From: an uncultured Chlamydiaceae bacterium
Lineage (GTDB): Bacteria; Chlamydiota; Chlamydiia; Chlamydiales; Chlamydiaceae
Direction: 5' to 3'
Assembly: GCA_937884635.1 (NCBI GenBank)
Contig: CALGBW010000006.1
Coordinates: 1 to 58,987, forward strand
DNA: 58,987 bases
Each line of letters starts with the position of its first letter. Position 1 is the first letter of the stretch. The position numbers and the translations under genes are program-made. This document shows positions 27,399 to 35,224 of the stretch, piece by piece. The notes beneath the pieces were generated by a model. The model did no database searches and was not told where the DNA came from. It worked only from the letters and a program-made list of their open reading frames with translations.

Positions 27399-27923
27399 CT
27401 ATTCTGCTTGTTCGGAAGAGTGTAGTAGGGAGAGGTAATAAGCCAATGCTTGCGCATAGGGGGGAAGTCCCGGTGAAAAATCTACGGTTCGTGAAGAGGG
27501 GTTCACGAAACCCGAAAGCTGTGTTTTCCTGCTTACTAAAGCCAAACAAGGAGCTCCTATAAGGTAGTTGTAGCTAACAAGTTGGTTTATAGACCGAGAA
27601 TTGATGACCTCAGCCTTACATTCGATCAGTAAAAGAGGTTGGCAGGCTGGTAGTTCATGTTTCCTTCCAAGAGAATCAACATAGGAGGGAGGGGTGATAA
27701 CTAGAACATCGGGGCGCTTCCTTGCCCCCTGTAGGAGGAGTTTCTTTGCCAGAATGGGAGAGAGTGTTTTAATCCCTTTCTCTACAACAATGAGGTGTTC
27801 GGGATAGCCGAGGTTGTTTGTTAGCAGCATTAACAGCTGTTGACGCACAACCTCTTCCGGAGTGGAAGTTACGGCTTTGTTTCTTAAAGGATCAAAAATA
27901 CAGTGAGCATCACTCATTGTCAA
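27399..27923 (-). CDS. Type I restriction R-subunit N-terminal-like nuclease-fold protein
   Basis: 174 residues with the HSDR_N_2 pattern, a PD-(D/E)xK nuclease fold: TPEEVVRQQLLMLLTNNLGYP, KRPDVLVI (Asp) and PLLLIECKAE (Glu-x-Lys), followed by INQLVSYNYLIGAPCLALV. No methylase or specificity subunit is near, and such stand-alone domains occur in many bacteria without restriction activity. The gene overlaps the hibernation-factor gene by 14 bases and would be co-transcribed. Nuclease activity is inference from the residues. CT469 lies here in C. trachomatis. Confidence 0.7.
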   Translation of the reverse strand: MTMSDAHCIFDPLRNKAVTSTPEEVVRQQLLMLLTNNLGYPEHLIVVEKGIKTLSPILAKKLLLQGARKRPDVLVITPPSYVDSLGRKHELPACQPLLLIECKAEVINSRSINQLVSYNYLIGAPCLALVSRKTQLSGFVNPSSRTVDFSPGLPPYAQALAYYLSLLHSSEQAE

Positions 27924-28293
27924 AAGAGTCTAATAGTTCAGGAACGTCTCGTCTTCTTTCCTGCAGAATTTGTTGATGTTTGCTAGCTGCTGTACGCAGC
28001 TTTTTAAAAGCTGTAATAATCCCTGTGTAGGGGTTCTTATGGAAGACTTTGGTTTGTATTGTTTCTCTTCCAGAGGATGCTACAACATGGATTTCAGCGC
28101 CTTCCTTATCTTTGTGAGAGGTAATCACCACATGGACTGAGTGGATTAAAGGAAGTTGTCGGGCTTTTTCTGTAATGAGCTGCTTAAGAAAGGAAGATAC
28201 GTGAAAAAGTTTTCCCGTGACCTCTACTTGAACCGAATTTTCTGATAGAGAACGACGAGTCTTGCCCTTAGCTTTGTTTCTGGAAATATGCAT
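27910..28293 (-). CDS. hpf: Ribosome hibernation promoting factor / YfiA-like
   Basis: 127 residues matching the ribosomal S30AE/sigma-54 modulation fold: LKQLITEKARQLPLIHSVHVVI, EGAEIHVVASSGRETIQTKV and DPY-like NPYTGIITAFKKLRTAA. Such proteins block the ribosome A/P sites in slow-growing cells, plausible in the infectious elementary body. The start at 28293 (MHISRNKAKGK) has a perfect AGGAGG six bases upstream. A longer frame to 28395 is rejected because it would run into the tRNA-Arg gene. Confidence 0.75.
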   Translation of the reverse strand: MHISRNKAKGKTRRSLSENSVQVEVTGKLFHVSSFLKQLITEKARQLPLIHSVHVVITSHKDKEGAEIHVVASSGRETIQTKVFHKNPYTGIITAFKKLRTAASKHQQILQERRRDVPELLDSFDNE

Positions 28294-28390
28294 AGCCCTC
28301 CTACGTATGAGCGCAAAAGGAAGGTGCAAAAAAAGAAAAGCCCTTCCAGCTTCATTATACTGGAAGCGCTTAATTCTTAAAAAATTCCAA

Positions 28391-28464
28391 CGCACCGAAG
28401 AGGGCTCGAACCTCTAACCACCTGGTCCGAAGCCAGGTACTCTATCCTATTGAGCTATCGGTGC
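28391..28464 (-). tRNA. tRNA-Arg (TCG)
   Basis: 74 bases on the minus strand. Acceptor stem GCACCGA / TCGGTGC with discriminator G; anticodon stem CCTGG / CCAGG with loop CTTCGGA, anticodon TCG (reads CGA and family codons); T-arm AGAGGTTCGAGCCCTCT. Confidence 0.92.
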
Positions 28465-28579
28465 TTATCGTCATTAGCTAGATAAGAATCACATCTTGAT
28501 GTTTTCTATACATAGGCAAAAAGATGGGACATAGCTGAGGGAGAATTATATGAAGAAAGCGAACTTTTTTCAAGATGAT

Positions 28580-29740
28580 CTAGATCGCTAACATAGATTC
28601 TGTTAGGTGGGAGGGATTTTCTAAAATAACCACACGCTCCATCACGTTTGATAACTCACGAATATTCCCAGGCCAGGAATAGTCGAGAAGTGTTTCTTGC
28701 GCTCTTTCAGATAATGTTTTTAAAGGCTTGTTGTTGAGTTGACAAAACTTATTTAAAAAGTAATTTGCTAAAGGAAGGATGTCTTCTTTTCTCTCCCTCA
28801 GCGGAGGAGTGTGTAGCCCAATGACATTGAGTCGATAGTATAGGTCTAATCGGAATGCTCTTTCTTCAACTGCTTCTTTGATATCTCGGTTTGAGGTGGC
28901 TAGGATACGCACATCAACCGGTATAGTTTTTGTTCCTCCTATATATTCAAATTCTTTTTCTTGGATCACACGGAGGAGTTTTGCCTGTAGGTTAGTAGGA
29001 ATCTCTGTAATCTCATCTAAAAGCAGCGTTCCTTGATTAGCCAATTCAAACCGGCCTGCTTTTTTAGAAGAGGCACCTGTAAATGCTCCTTTTTCATGAC
29101 CAAAAAACTCTGATTCTAGGAGCGTTTCTGGAATGGCTGCGCAGTTCACTTTAATATATGGGTGAGAGGCTCGTGGTGAGTTTTGGTGGATGAAAAGCGA
29201 GAGGACTTCTTTTCCGCTCCCTGATTCGCCGTGAATGAAAATGTTAGCAGAACTATTAGCCGCTTTTTTTGCTTTTTCTAGTAAGGCGCGCATGGCGGGA
29301 CTATGGGCAATTAAAGGAACAGCCTGAGTGTCTTGCGCTGTGGATGGGGAAGATGGTGGCAAAGAAGATTTAGAAGAATGAGATCCTAGCTGTTCCAGAG
29401 AGGCAAACAGAGCTTCTGAAGAAAAGGGTTTTGTTAGGTAATTCGCAGCTCCTAAGCGTGTTGCTTCTACGGCATTTTCAATGGTGCCGTATGCTGTGAT
29501 GATGAGAACGGGAACAGTAGAGCATCGTGCCTTTGCCGCTTTTAAAACATCTAAACCTGAGCCATCCGGCATGCTCATATCAGAGATAATACAGTCGTAG
29601 AGATGACGAGCAATTTTTTGTTTTGCTTGTTTGGTATTTTCTGCTGTGGCAACGGCATAGCCTCGCGAAGCAAGCAACTCGAACAAAAAATTACGAATGA
29701 TGGGCTCATCATCTACAATAAGAATATTTTTTATAGTCAT
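28580..29740 (-). CDS. ctcC: NtrC-type response regulator lacking the HTH domain
   Basis: Sigma-54 activator of the chlamydial CtcB/CtcC system, 386 residues. The receiver domain has the DDE pair at 11-13 and phospho-acceptor Asp54 (IISDMSMPDG). The AAA+ domain has Walker A GESGSGKE, the sigma-54 contact loop GAFTGA, and LLDEITEIP. The protein ends at about the end of the AAA+ sub-domain (GNIRELSNVMERVVILENP...), where NtrC relatives continue with a Fis-type DNA-binding helix-turn-helix. Loss of that domain is known for CtcC and suggests activation of sigma-54 from solution. Overlaps ctcB by four bases. Confidence 0.93.
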   Translation of the reverse strand: MTIKNILIVDDEPIIRNFLFELLASRGYAVATAENTKQAKQKIARHLYDCIISDMSMPDGSGLDVLKAAKARCSTVPVLIITAYGTIENAVEATRLGAANYLTKPFSSEALFASLEQLGSHSSKSSLPPSSPSTAQDTQAVPLIAHSPAMRALLEKAKKAANSSANIFIHGESGSGKEVLSLFIHQNSPRASHPYIKVNCAAIPETLLESEFFGHEKGAFTGASSKKAGRFELANQGTLLLDEITEIPTNLQAKLLRVIQEKEFEYIGGTKTIPVDVRILATSNRDIKEAVEERAFRLDLYYRLNVIGLHTPPLRERKEDILPLANYFLNKFCQLNNKPLKTLSERAQETLLDYSWPGNIRELSNVMERVVILENPSHLTESMLAI

Positions 29741-30795
29741 GAGTTAGCTAGGGGATGAGGGATTTGTAAAGTGAAGGTAACGCGGGCATTTTCATTGCAT
29801 ACGTGAATATCCCCACCATGTAATTTCATGATTTTTTGTGCTTCAGCTAATCCTAATCCATTCCCTTGGGGTTTTGTTGTGAAGAAGGGAGAAAAGAGTT
29901 TTTCCATTACATGGGGAGCAATGCTTCCTGGATTGCTAACGGAAATATTTCCCGAAGGATGAAGGGTAAGAGAAATAGGTTCTTCTGTTGCTTCCGCTGC
30001 ATTTTTAACAAGATTCCACACAGCGCTGTTCATGCGGTCGGTATCAATTGCGCGTAAGATAGGTTGTGTTGTTTTTCTTTCAAAGAGACACATAGGGAAG
30101 GAAATTGAGAGTAATGGGATCAAAGAAGAGAAAAAATCCTGAATGTCCACGGTTTGTAATTTTAACGGGCGTATCTTTGTATATTCCAGCATAGAAGAGA
30201 CAAGGGTGTTAAGAGACTGCGCTCCTTCTATGAGTGAAGACAGCATTCTTCTATGCCGTGTCGACTGCAACTCGGACTTTAGCAAAGAGGCAAATCCAAT
30301 GATACCACTCAGAGGATTGCGGATTTCATGAGCTAAGGTGGCGGTCATCTTCCCAAGCTCTGCAATATTTCGGTATTTCTCTATAGCATTTTCCATTTGG
30401 CGATAGTCAGATCGGTCGCGCATGAGAATGAACAGGTAGCCATTTGAGGAGTTTCTTTTTACGAAGATTTCAATATCGCGGTCTTGGTTATTTTGAGTCA
30501 GAGTGATACGTACAGTTTTAGGAGCAGATAGCGTCTGTAAAGCTTCTTCTACGGAGAAGCCAAAAAAAGAATCAGGGAAGAGAGAGGTGAATGGTTCGTT
30601 GATGATAGTCAGATTTTGCGGAATATTGAGAATTTCTTTGGCTTGTGAATTACAAACTAAAATACGGCCCTCGTCAGAAAGAAGAAGGATCCCATCAGGA
30701 ATTTCAGTCAGGACTGTATCCGCTTCTTTGTAAGATTGGGAGACTCGTGTTTTGAGTTCTAACCACTCATTAGAAGAAATCTCATACATACGCAA
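29737..30795 (-). CDS. ctcB: Sensor histidine kinase CtcB
   Basis: 352 residues. No membrane segment is seen, so it is a cytoplasmic sensor. A PAS-like domain (about 20-125, ILLLSDEGRILVCNSQAKEIL) precedes the HisKA domain with phospho-accepting His in LAHEIRNPLSGIIGFA and the HATPase domain (N box WNLVKNAAEAT, G box GNGLGLAEAQKIM). It phosphorylates CtcC, encoded immediately downstream with a four-base overlap. Confidence 0.93.
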   Translation of the reverse strand: MRMYEISSNEWLELKTRVSQSYKEADTVLTEIPDGILLLSDEGRILVCNSQAKEILNIPQNLTIINEPFTSLFPDSFFGFSVEEALQTLSAPKTVRITLTQNNQDRDIEIFVKRNSSNGYLFILMRDRSDYRQMENAIEKYRNIAELGKMTATLAHEIRNPLSGIIGFASLLKSELQSTRHRRMLSSLIEGAQSLNTLVSSMLEYTKIRPLKLQTVDIQDFFSSLIPLLSISFPMCLFERKTTQPILRAIDTDRMNSAVWNLVKNAAEATEEPISLTLHPSGNISVSNPGSIAPHVMEKLFSPFFTTKPQGNGLGLAEAQKIMKLHGGDIHVCNENARVTFTLQIPHPLANS

Positions 30796-31160
30796 GGCTT
30801 GATTACTCGTCTTTATCTGTCATTTTCCCATCAAGAACAAGGTTGTAAATAGCTAAGGGAGAAAGATATAATTCTATACCTTTCTGGGTCTTGAGGGGCT
30901 AAGACGATTTCGTGTGCAGGCTACTCTCGTCCTCTCTCCCTATACAAAATAGAGGAGTTTTTTTTCTGCTTTAACAGGGTAGAGAATCGCCATGTGAATA
31001 AGGAAGACCTAGTCTTTGTATGGTCTAGGATTTGTAAAAATCTTTGTGTTTTGTCCAGAATCTTTCAAATAGAAGGTTAGATCGGATAGAAAATAGGTGA
31101 ACCATCGATAGAAAAGCACTGGGTAAAGAGGAAAAACTTATGTAATGAGGGAGAATATTA
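30796..31160. other. Gene-free interval upstream of ctcB
   Basis: 365 bases between the ctcB start and tRNA-Leu(CAA). I see no open frame with a start and ribosome site on either strand. It presumably holds the ctcB promoter. No IS605 remnant or hairpin terminator was recognised here. Confidence 0.5.
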
Positions 31161-31243
31161 TGCCGGCGATTGGACTCGAACCAACACCTTACTGCTAAGA
31201 ATAGATTTTGAGTCTACCGCGTCTACCATTCCGCCACGCCGGC
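31161..31243 (-). tRNA. tRNA-Leu (CAA)
   Basis: 83-base class II tRNA. Acceptor GCCGGCG / CGCCGGC, discriminator A; anticodon loop CTCAAAA gives CAA (reads TTG); long variable arm; T-arm GTTGGTTCGAGTCCAAT. Confidence 0.93.
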
Positions 31244-31379
31244 ATAAACGACGATTTCAAAGATACTTGAAACCGAGGGTGAAATCATAGGGGTTTGCTC
31301 TTTTTTAGGGAACCAAAAAGCTTAGAGCTACAGTTTTTCACTATTTTGGGGGATCTTGCCTTTTTGACTTGAACAGATA

Positions 31380-32003
31380 TCACGTGAGAATCTCAATGGA
31401 GACCTCTGTTCCCCCGGGAAGGGGGTGAAGGGTAATTTGGCATATGGAATTTTTCATTTGATTAGGGGAGGATAGAGTAAAGGGTGGTTCTTTAGGCAGT
31501 GCTTTAGAAAGGAGAACACTGGCCTGTTCTATAGTTAAAAGCGTGGGCAGGAAGAGAAGGGCAGCGAGTCCCTCTTGATGGCGTGTTGAGATGTGATGTC
31601 CAGATTCTTGAAGGAAGAGGAGATGTTTTTTACAACAGTATCCTTCTACGATAGTGAGTGGAAAGTAGGTGGCTAATGCTCGAGATAAGAGAATGAGTTT
31701 GGGGTGTATCGGAAAGGACGTAAGCATACTATGATCCAACCCACGGCAATCGTAAAATTCCCCGTTTGGAGTCTCTACGTAAGCTGCATTACCTTTGCAA
31801 CAAAAGGAGTAGGTAGTAATGACAGGCGAGGAGGGCGTGTCCCAAGCATAACTAGGGAGGGGGAGTTCATATTCTTGGGGAAAGATCACTACAGAGTGCT
31901 CGTGTTGTCGTGTGATGCGTTCCGGAAGAAAAACACGGGATTTTTTTGTACAACTCGGCAAGGTTAGACAACACAAACAGAGAAGGAAATAAAAATTTTT
32001 CAT
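31380..32003 (-). CDS. Putative lipoprotein of unknown function
   Basis: 207 residues beginning MKNFYFLLCLCCLTLPSC, a lipoprotein signal with lipobox LPSC and lipid-anchored Cys18. The mature part has several cysteines (CCKGN, YDCRG, GYCCKKH) and the segment LTIVEGYCCKKHLLFLQESGHH; family not recognised. Its place between ctcB and the HAD gene fits CT465/CT466. Upstream DNA is decayed and contains IS605 remains. Confidence 0.65.
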   Translation of the reverse strand: MKNFYFLLCLCCLTLPSCTKKSRVFLPERITRQHEHSVVIFPQEYELPLPSYAWDTPSSPVITTYSFCCKGNAAYVETPNGEFYDCRGLDHSMLTSFPIHPKLILLSRALATYFPLTIVEGYCCKKHLLFLQESGHHISTRHQEGLAALLFLPTLLTIEQASVLLSKALPKEPPFTLSSPNQMKNSICQITLHPLPGGTEVSIEILT

Positions 32004-32155
32004 GATCCAGGGTTATAGTGATTATCCGGGTTTTACCGTGGGAAATCCTCAAATCTCTAAGGGTAAGCAGTTAGGAGAAGAGATGACTGCACGCTCCCTT
32101 TTTCCCTAACATCTTTGTAGCATGACTGTAGATAAGTATAAATCGTATCTGATTT

Positions 32156-32190
32156 TTGACATACCCTCACTCCTAAAGGAAGTGAGATTC
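32156..32190 (-). ncRNA. IS605 right-end hairpin, omega-RNA-like scaffold (copy 1)
   Basis: Read on the minus strand: AAGAATCTCACTTCC, loop TTTA, GGAGTGAG, then GGTATGTCAA. The stem is CTCACT/AGTGAG plus CC/GG. The arrangement AAGAATC-stem-TTTAGG-stem-TATGTCAA closely follows the ISDra2 right end that forms the 3' end of the TnpB guide RNA scaffold. The bases following TCAA (32155 downward) would be the guide. Expression is unproven. Confidence 0.55.
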
Positions 32191-32236
32191 TTGGATTCAA
32201 ACGTGGCTGTTACGCGTTTTAAGACAGCATGGAGTC

Positions 32237-32630
32237 TTATCTCTCCAATTCGGCAATGCCCTGTTGAAGTATATTCGATACGGCAAGCTCGTCACGATAG
32301 TGAGGAGTACCGCACTCAGAACACATCCAATGACGGTCTCTGAGAGTTAGTTCTTTATTTACATACTCACAGGTGCAGGTCTTGCTCAAAGGAAAGAACC
32401 TGTCGATCTTATGGAGGGTGACACCATACTTACCGGCAACATACTCCAGTTTAGTTACAAACTGAACATGTGTCAGGTCCGATATCTTCCTCCCTCAGAG
32501 CTTCGTCATACTGTGAGGCGAAGACCCTCGATGAAAATGCGGTTGTACTGACGGCATAGTTTGTAAGCAAGCTCCCATAAATATGTTCGCTCCAAGATAT
32601 TTCTGAGTTGTTATTTCTTTAGAATTGAAA
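32237..32630 (-). pseudogene. tnpB: TnpB (IS605 OrfB) C-terminal remnant, copy 1
   Basis: Minus-strand translation gives ...ELAYKLCRQYNRIFIEGL (RuvC-II Glu in IFIEGL), a frameshift, MTKL-stop-GRKISDL, then 85 open codons: VTKLEYVAGKYGVTLHKIDRFF, the zinc-ribbon part KTCTCEYVNKEL...LRDRHWMCSECG, and TPHYRDELAVSNIL, ending at TAA 32237-32239. This is the TnpB C-terminal pattern. Damage: in-frame TGA at 32495-32497, the frameshift, a shortened first zinc knuckle, Tyr for the first Asp of the usual H-D-R-D, and loss of the N-terminus with RuvC-I. Confidence 0.85.
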
Positions 32631-32686
32631 CAAAAATCTATTTGAGAATAAGGTCTAAGTTATTTTTGCTAAGGTAGATGTGAAAT

Positions 32687-32984
32687 ATGGCAAACCCAGT
32701 GAATTGTTCGCGTCTTTGTTGGGGAGGAAGTAATGGTACCCAACTAAGACATAGACGAGGGAAACAAGGGTGATAAAGTAGGTGCCATAGATAGTGGAAT
32801 AGATGATAAAGTACAGAAAGCAGTTAGAATAGTTTTTTGTGATTTGTGCATGAAACCACTAGGTCGATTCCCTGAGAACAAAAATCTTTGTAGAAAAGCT
32901 TATCAATAAGCGGATAGACCAAGATGTGGTATTTGCAGAAACTTAGTTAAAAATGTCCCTGTTTGCAACAATAGGAAGATGTAA
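32687..32984 (+). pseudogene. Decayed small cysteine-rich gene
   Basis: ATG 32687 opens MANPVNCSRLCWGGSNGTQL... and stops at TGA 32771. A second frame takes over with KVQKAVRIVFCDLCMKPLG and NLCRKAYQ, is cut by TAA at 32907-32909, and continues in the same frame as CGICRNLVKN and VPVCNNRKM to TAA 32982-32984. The CxxC spacing (CDLC, CGIC) and continuity suggest one former zinc-binding protein of about 98 residues, now broken by a frameshift and a stop. Family unknown; it may be the remains of a gene at the CT465 position. Confidence 0.45.
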
Positions 32985-33120
32985 AGAGATGAGACAAGGC
33001 TAGTTGGATGACTGTGATGAGAACAGAAGCCTCCGTAAGAATGTTGAGCCAGCCGGGTTTTCTGATTGATAATTCAGGAGTATAGCATTTTTACGTTACG
33101 TTAAACGTAAGCAAGAATAT

Positions 33121-33807
33121 ATGGATATAACCGATTATAACGTATTTTTCTTTGATTTCGATGGTCTGTTAGTGGATACAGAGCCTTTATATTACCAAGC
33201 TTGCTTGCGTACCTGGCAATCCTATGGGATTTCCATTGAAATGGACTACCCTACATATTATGCATGGTCTTCTTTAGGGAAAGAGACTTTTTGTTCTTTA
33301 TTTACCTCTACATTTCCGGAGACAGCCGTATATTTCCCCCGGTATTTCCAAGATAGGAACCGGTTGTACCAGAGTTTACTTCAGGAGAAGAAAGTGTCGC
33401 TTCTTCCCGGTGTTGCAAGTTTCTTATCTTACCTTGCTTCTTTGAATAAAAAAATGGGCGTGGTTACTAATTCACCTTTGTCTGTGATTGCAAAGATGCG
33501 TGCATTTTTACCTGAGTTGGAAGTACTTCAATTTTGGGTTACCCGAGAGTGCTATGAGCGGGCTAAGCCTTTCCCTGATAGTTATCGTTATGCTTATGAA
33601 CGGTTTGTCTTACCTGGAGAAAAAGTCATAGGATTTGAAGATAGCATAAAAGGTCTTCGTGCTTTATCCAAAATCCCCGCCACTTGTGTGGGAATCAATG
33701 CAGTTAAAGAACTTTCTCCTCATGACCATGAAGACCTTCTTCATGTCCCTTGGTATTACTTTCATTCTTTTGAAGAATTGCAAAGGGAAGAGCAAAACCA
33801 ATCATAA
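33121..33807 (+). CDS. HAD-superfamily phosphatase
   Basis: 228 residues of the beta-phosphoglucomutase/phosphoglycolate phosphatase branch. Motif I FFDFDGLLVDTEPLYY (nucleophile Asp), motif II VTNSP, the Lys in ERAKPFPDSYRYA and motif IV GFEDSIKGLRA are all intact. Substrate cannot be told. The final 46 bases overlap truA on the other strand. A short inverted repeat (TTACG-TTAAA-CGTAA) lies just before the start codon. Counterpart of CT464. Confidence 0.85.
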   Translation: MDITDYNVFFFDFDGLLVDTEPLYYQACLRTWQSYGISIEMDYPTYYAWSSLGKETFCSLFTSTFPETAVYFPRYFQDRNRLYQSLLQEKKVSLLPGVASFLSYLASLNKKMGVVTNSPLSVIAKMRAFLPELEVLQFWVTRECYERAKPFPDSYRYAYERFVLPGEKVIGFEDSIKGLRALSKIPATCVGINAVKELSPHDHEDLLHVPWYYFHSFEELQREEQNQS

Positions 33808-34556
33808 GGATGCGGGTAACATACATGGTGTAGACATAAACCATAGGCAGGGGCCGCTGCAGGACCTTTTCTTCGGCTTTTCTGTTCTAAGATCTCTTGG
33901 AGATGCTCAGGAGGGTATTTCCCTCGGCTTACATCCAAAAGGGCACCTAAAATATTTCTGACCATTTTGTAGAGAAACCCATTTCCTTGACAGACTACGG
34001 TGATCAGGTCGCCTTCTTCTAGAATATCTAACTTGAATAATGTCCGAACTGTTGATGTGTAATCCCTTCCCAGGTTAGCAAATGAAGCAAAGTCATGGGT
34101 GCCAAGCAGATAGTTAGCGCCAGCCCGCATGAGATTTGCATCGAGTTTATGTCTAGGGGCATAAACTAGGTTTCTATGCCAAGGGAGAGCTTTAGCAGCA
34201 CGTGTTAGCGTATATCGGTATTCCTTTGCACATGCGGTGAAGCGGGAGTGAAAATGATCGTCTGTTAGCACTACATCTCGAATGACAATGTCATGAGGGA
34301 GTATGGCATTCAGCATTTTTTTGATGTCTTTGGGATTAGAAAAGGATGGATGATCTGGTTGCAGGAAATGAGCCACCTGACCATAGGCGTGAACTCCTGC
34401 ATCTGTTCGTCCCGATGAAGAAAGAGCAAGGGGCTTTTTTGCAACTTTTGCTAAGCAACTCTCAATAACTTCCTGTATAGATAGAGCATTAGGTTGGCGT
34501 TGCCATCCGGAATAAGAGGTCCCTTGGTAGGAAAGGAGAAGAACTACTTTCTTCAT
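33762..34556 (-). CDS. truA: tRNA pseudouridine(38-40) synthase
   Basis: Modifies uridines 38-40 of the tRNA anticodon arm. 264 residues with YQGTSYSGWQRQPN near the N-terminus, catalytic Asp in SSGRTDAGVHAYGQ, and the C-terminal FLYKMVRNILGALLDVSRGK. It overlaps ispD upstream by four bases and the convergent HAD gene by 46 bases. Confidence 0.95.
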   Translation of the reverse strand: MKKVVLLLSYQGTSYSGWQRQPNALSIQEVIESCLAKVAKKPLALSSSGRTDAGVHAYGQVAHFLQPDHPSFSNPKDIKKMLNAILPHDIVIRDVVLTDDHFHSRFTACAKEYRYTLTRAAKALPWHRNLVYAPRHKLDANLMRAGANYLLGTHDFASFANLGRDYTSTVRTLFKLDILEEGDLITVVCQGNGFLYKMVRNILGALLDVSRGKYPPEHLQEILEQKSRRKGPAAAPAYGLCLHHVCYPHPYDWFCSSLCNSSKE

Positions 34557-35224
34557 AACGCCATCCCTTGGTTACCTTCATTATATTGAAGTATTGCCTC
34601 TGCCAGATAAAAATCCTCAGGGTAGGTAATTTTAATTTGTGGGTGCGTAATAGGGACAAGGGCTGTTTGTATTCCGAGGATCTCTGCGGCTTCTACATCA
34701 TCTGTAAGTGTTCTGCCTTCCTTTTCTGCCAGCCGTAATCCCTGAAGAAGCAAATCTGTTTTTACGCATTGTGGTGTATGCGAGCAAACAAAGTCCTCTT
34801 TATTCCATGTTTTGACAGGATCTCGCTGTTTAATCGTATAGGGAATAGGTGAGACTAGGGTGGCAGCTCCTGTATTTTGAGCAGCTTGTATGAGTTGTGA
34901 CACTTCAGAGGCATAAATAAAAGGACGAGCTCCGTCATGAACGCAGACCCAGGGAGAGGTCGTTTCTTGCAACCCAGATAAGACGGACTGTTGCCTATGA
35001 GAACCGGGGCGTGCAAAGCGTACAGGAAAGGGGGAGAATACAGGTTGGTATTCTGGATCACAGACAACAATAACTTCTGCTATTTCCCCAAAAGTCAAGA
35101 TCTTAGTTAAAGAATGTAAGATAACAGGTTTTCCACACAGAGGAAGATATTGCTTGGGTGTTTTCGTTTTGCAGCGAGAGCCCTGTCCACCACTTAACAA
35201 AATCAAAGAACATTTAGGTTTCAT
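34553..35224 (-). CDS. ispD: 2-C-methyl-D-erythritol 4-phosphate cytidylyltransferase
   Basis: Third enzyme of the MEP isoprenoid pathway (CTP + MEP to CDP-ME). 223 residues from ATG 35224 (MKPKCSLILLSGGQGSR); a longer frame to 35272 is rejected because it overlaps the upstream gene heavily. Nucleotide-binding GGQGSRCKTKTPKQYLPL, VHDGARPF and LTDDVEAAE are present. Overlaps the end of the upstream phosphoesterase by 11 bases and truA by four. Confidence 0.94.
   Translation of the reverse strand: MKPKCSLILLSGGQGSRCKTKTPKQYLPLCGKPVILHSLTKILTFGEIAEVIVVCDPEYQPVFSPFPVRFARPGSHRQQSVLSGLQETTSPWVCVHDGARPFIYASEVSQLIQAAQNTGAATLVSPIPYTIKQRDPVKTWNKEDFVCSHTPQCVKTDLLLQGLRLAEKEGRTLTDDVEAAEILGIQTALVPITHPQIKITYPEDFYLAEAILQYNEGNQGMAL

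Larger units (their letters stand above)
32136..32640 (-). mobile_element. Degenerate IS200/IS605-family element, right part (copy 1)
   Basis: The minus strand carries, in order, the decayed C-terminal half of a TnpB gene and the right end of the element. The right end is an RE-type hairpin (32166-32186) followed by TATGTCAA ending at 32156. This matches the layout of IS605 elements such as ISDra2, in which the hairpin is both the TnpA recognition site and the omega-RNA 3' end. No left end and no TnpA (Y1 transposase) is found in the stretch to 33120; the upstream boundary at 32640 is approximate. Confidence 0.75.

Noticed and set aside
27399..27923. Functional restriction system
   Set aside because: Only an HSDR_N-like domain is present, with no helicase, methylase or specificity subunit nearby.
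32122..32343. Open frame of 73 codons on the plus strand
   Set aside because: It is antisense to the TnpB remnant, whose minus-strand reading has clear family motifs.
33095..33112. TTACG-TTAAA-CGTAA inverted repeat as an operator
   Set aside because: Stem of five bases only, easily due to chance; not listed as a separate regulatory feature.
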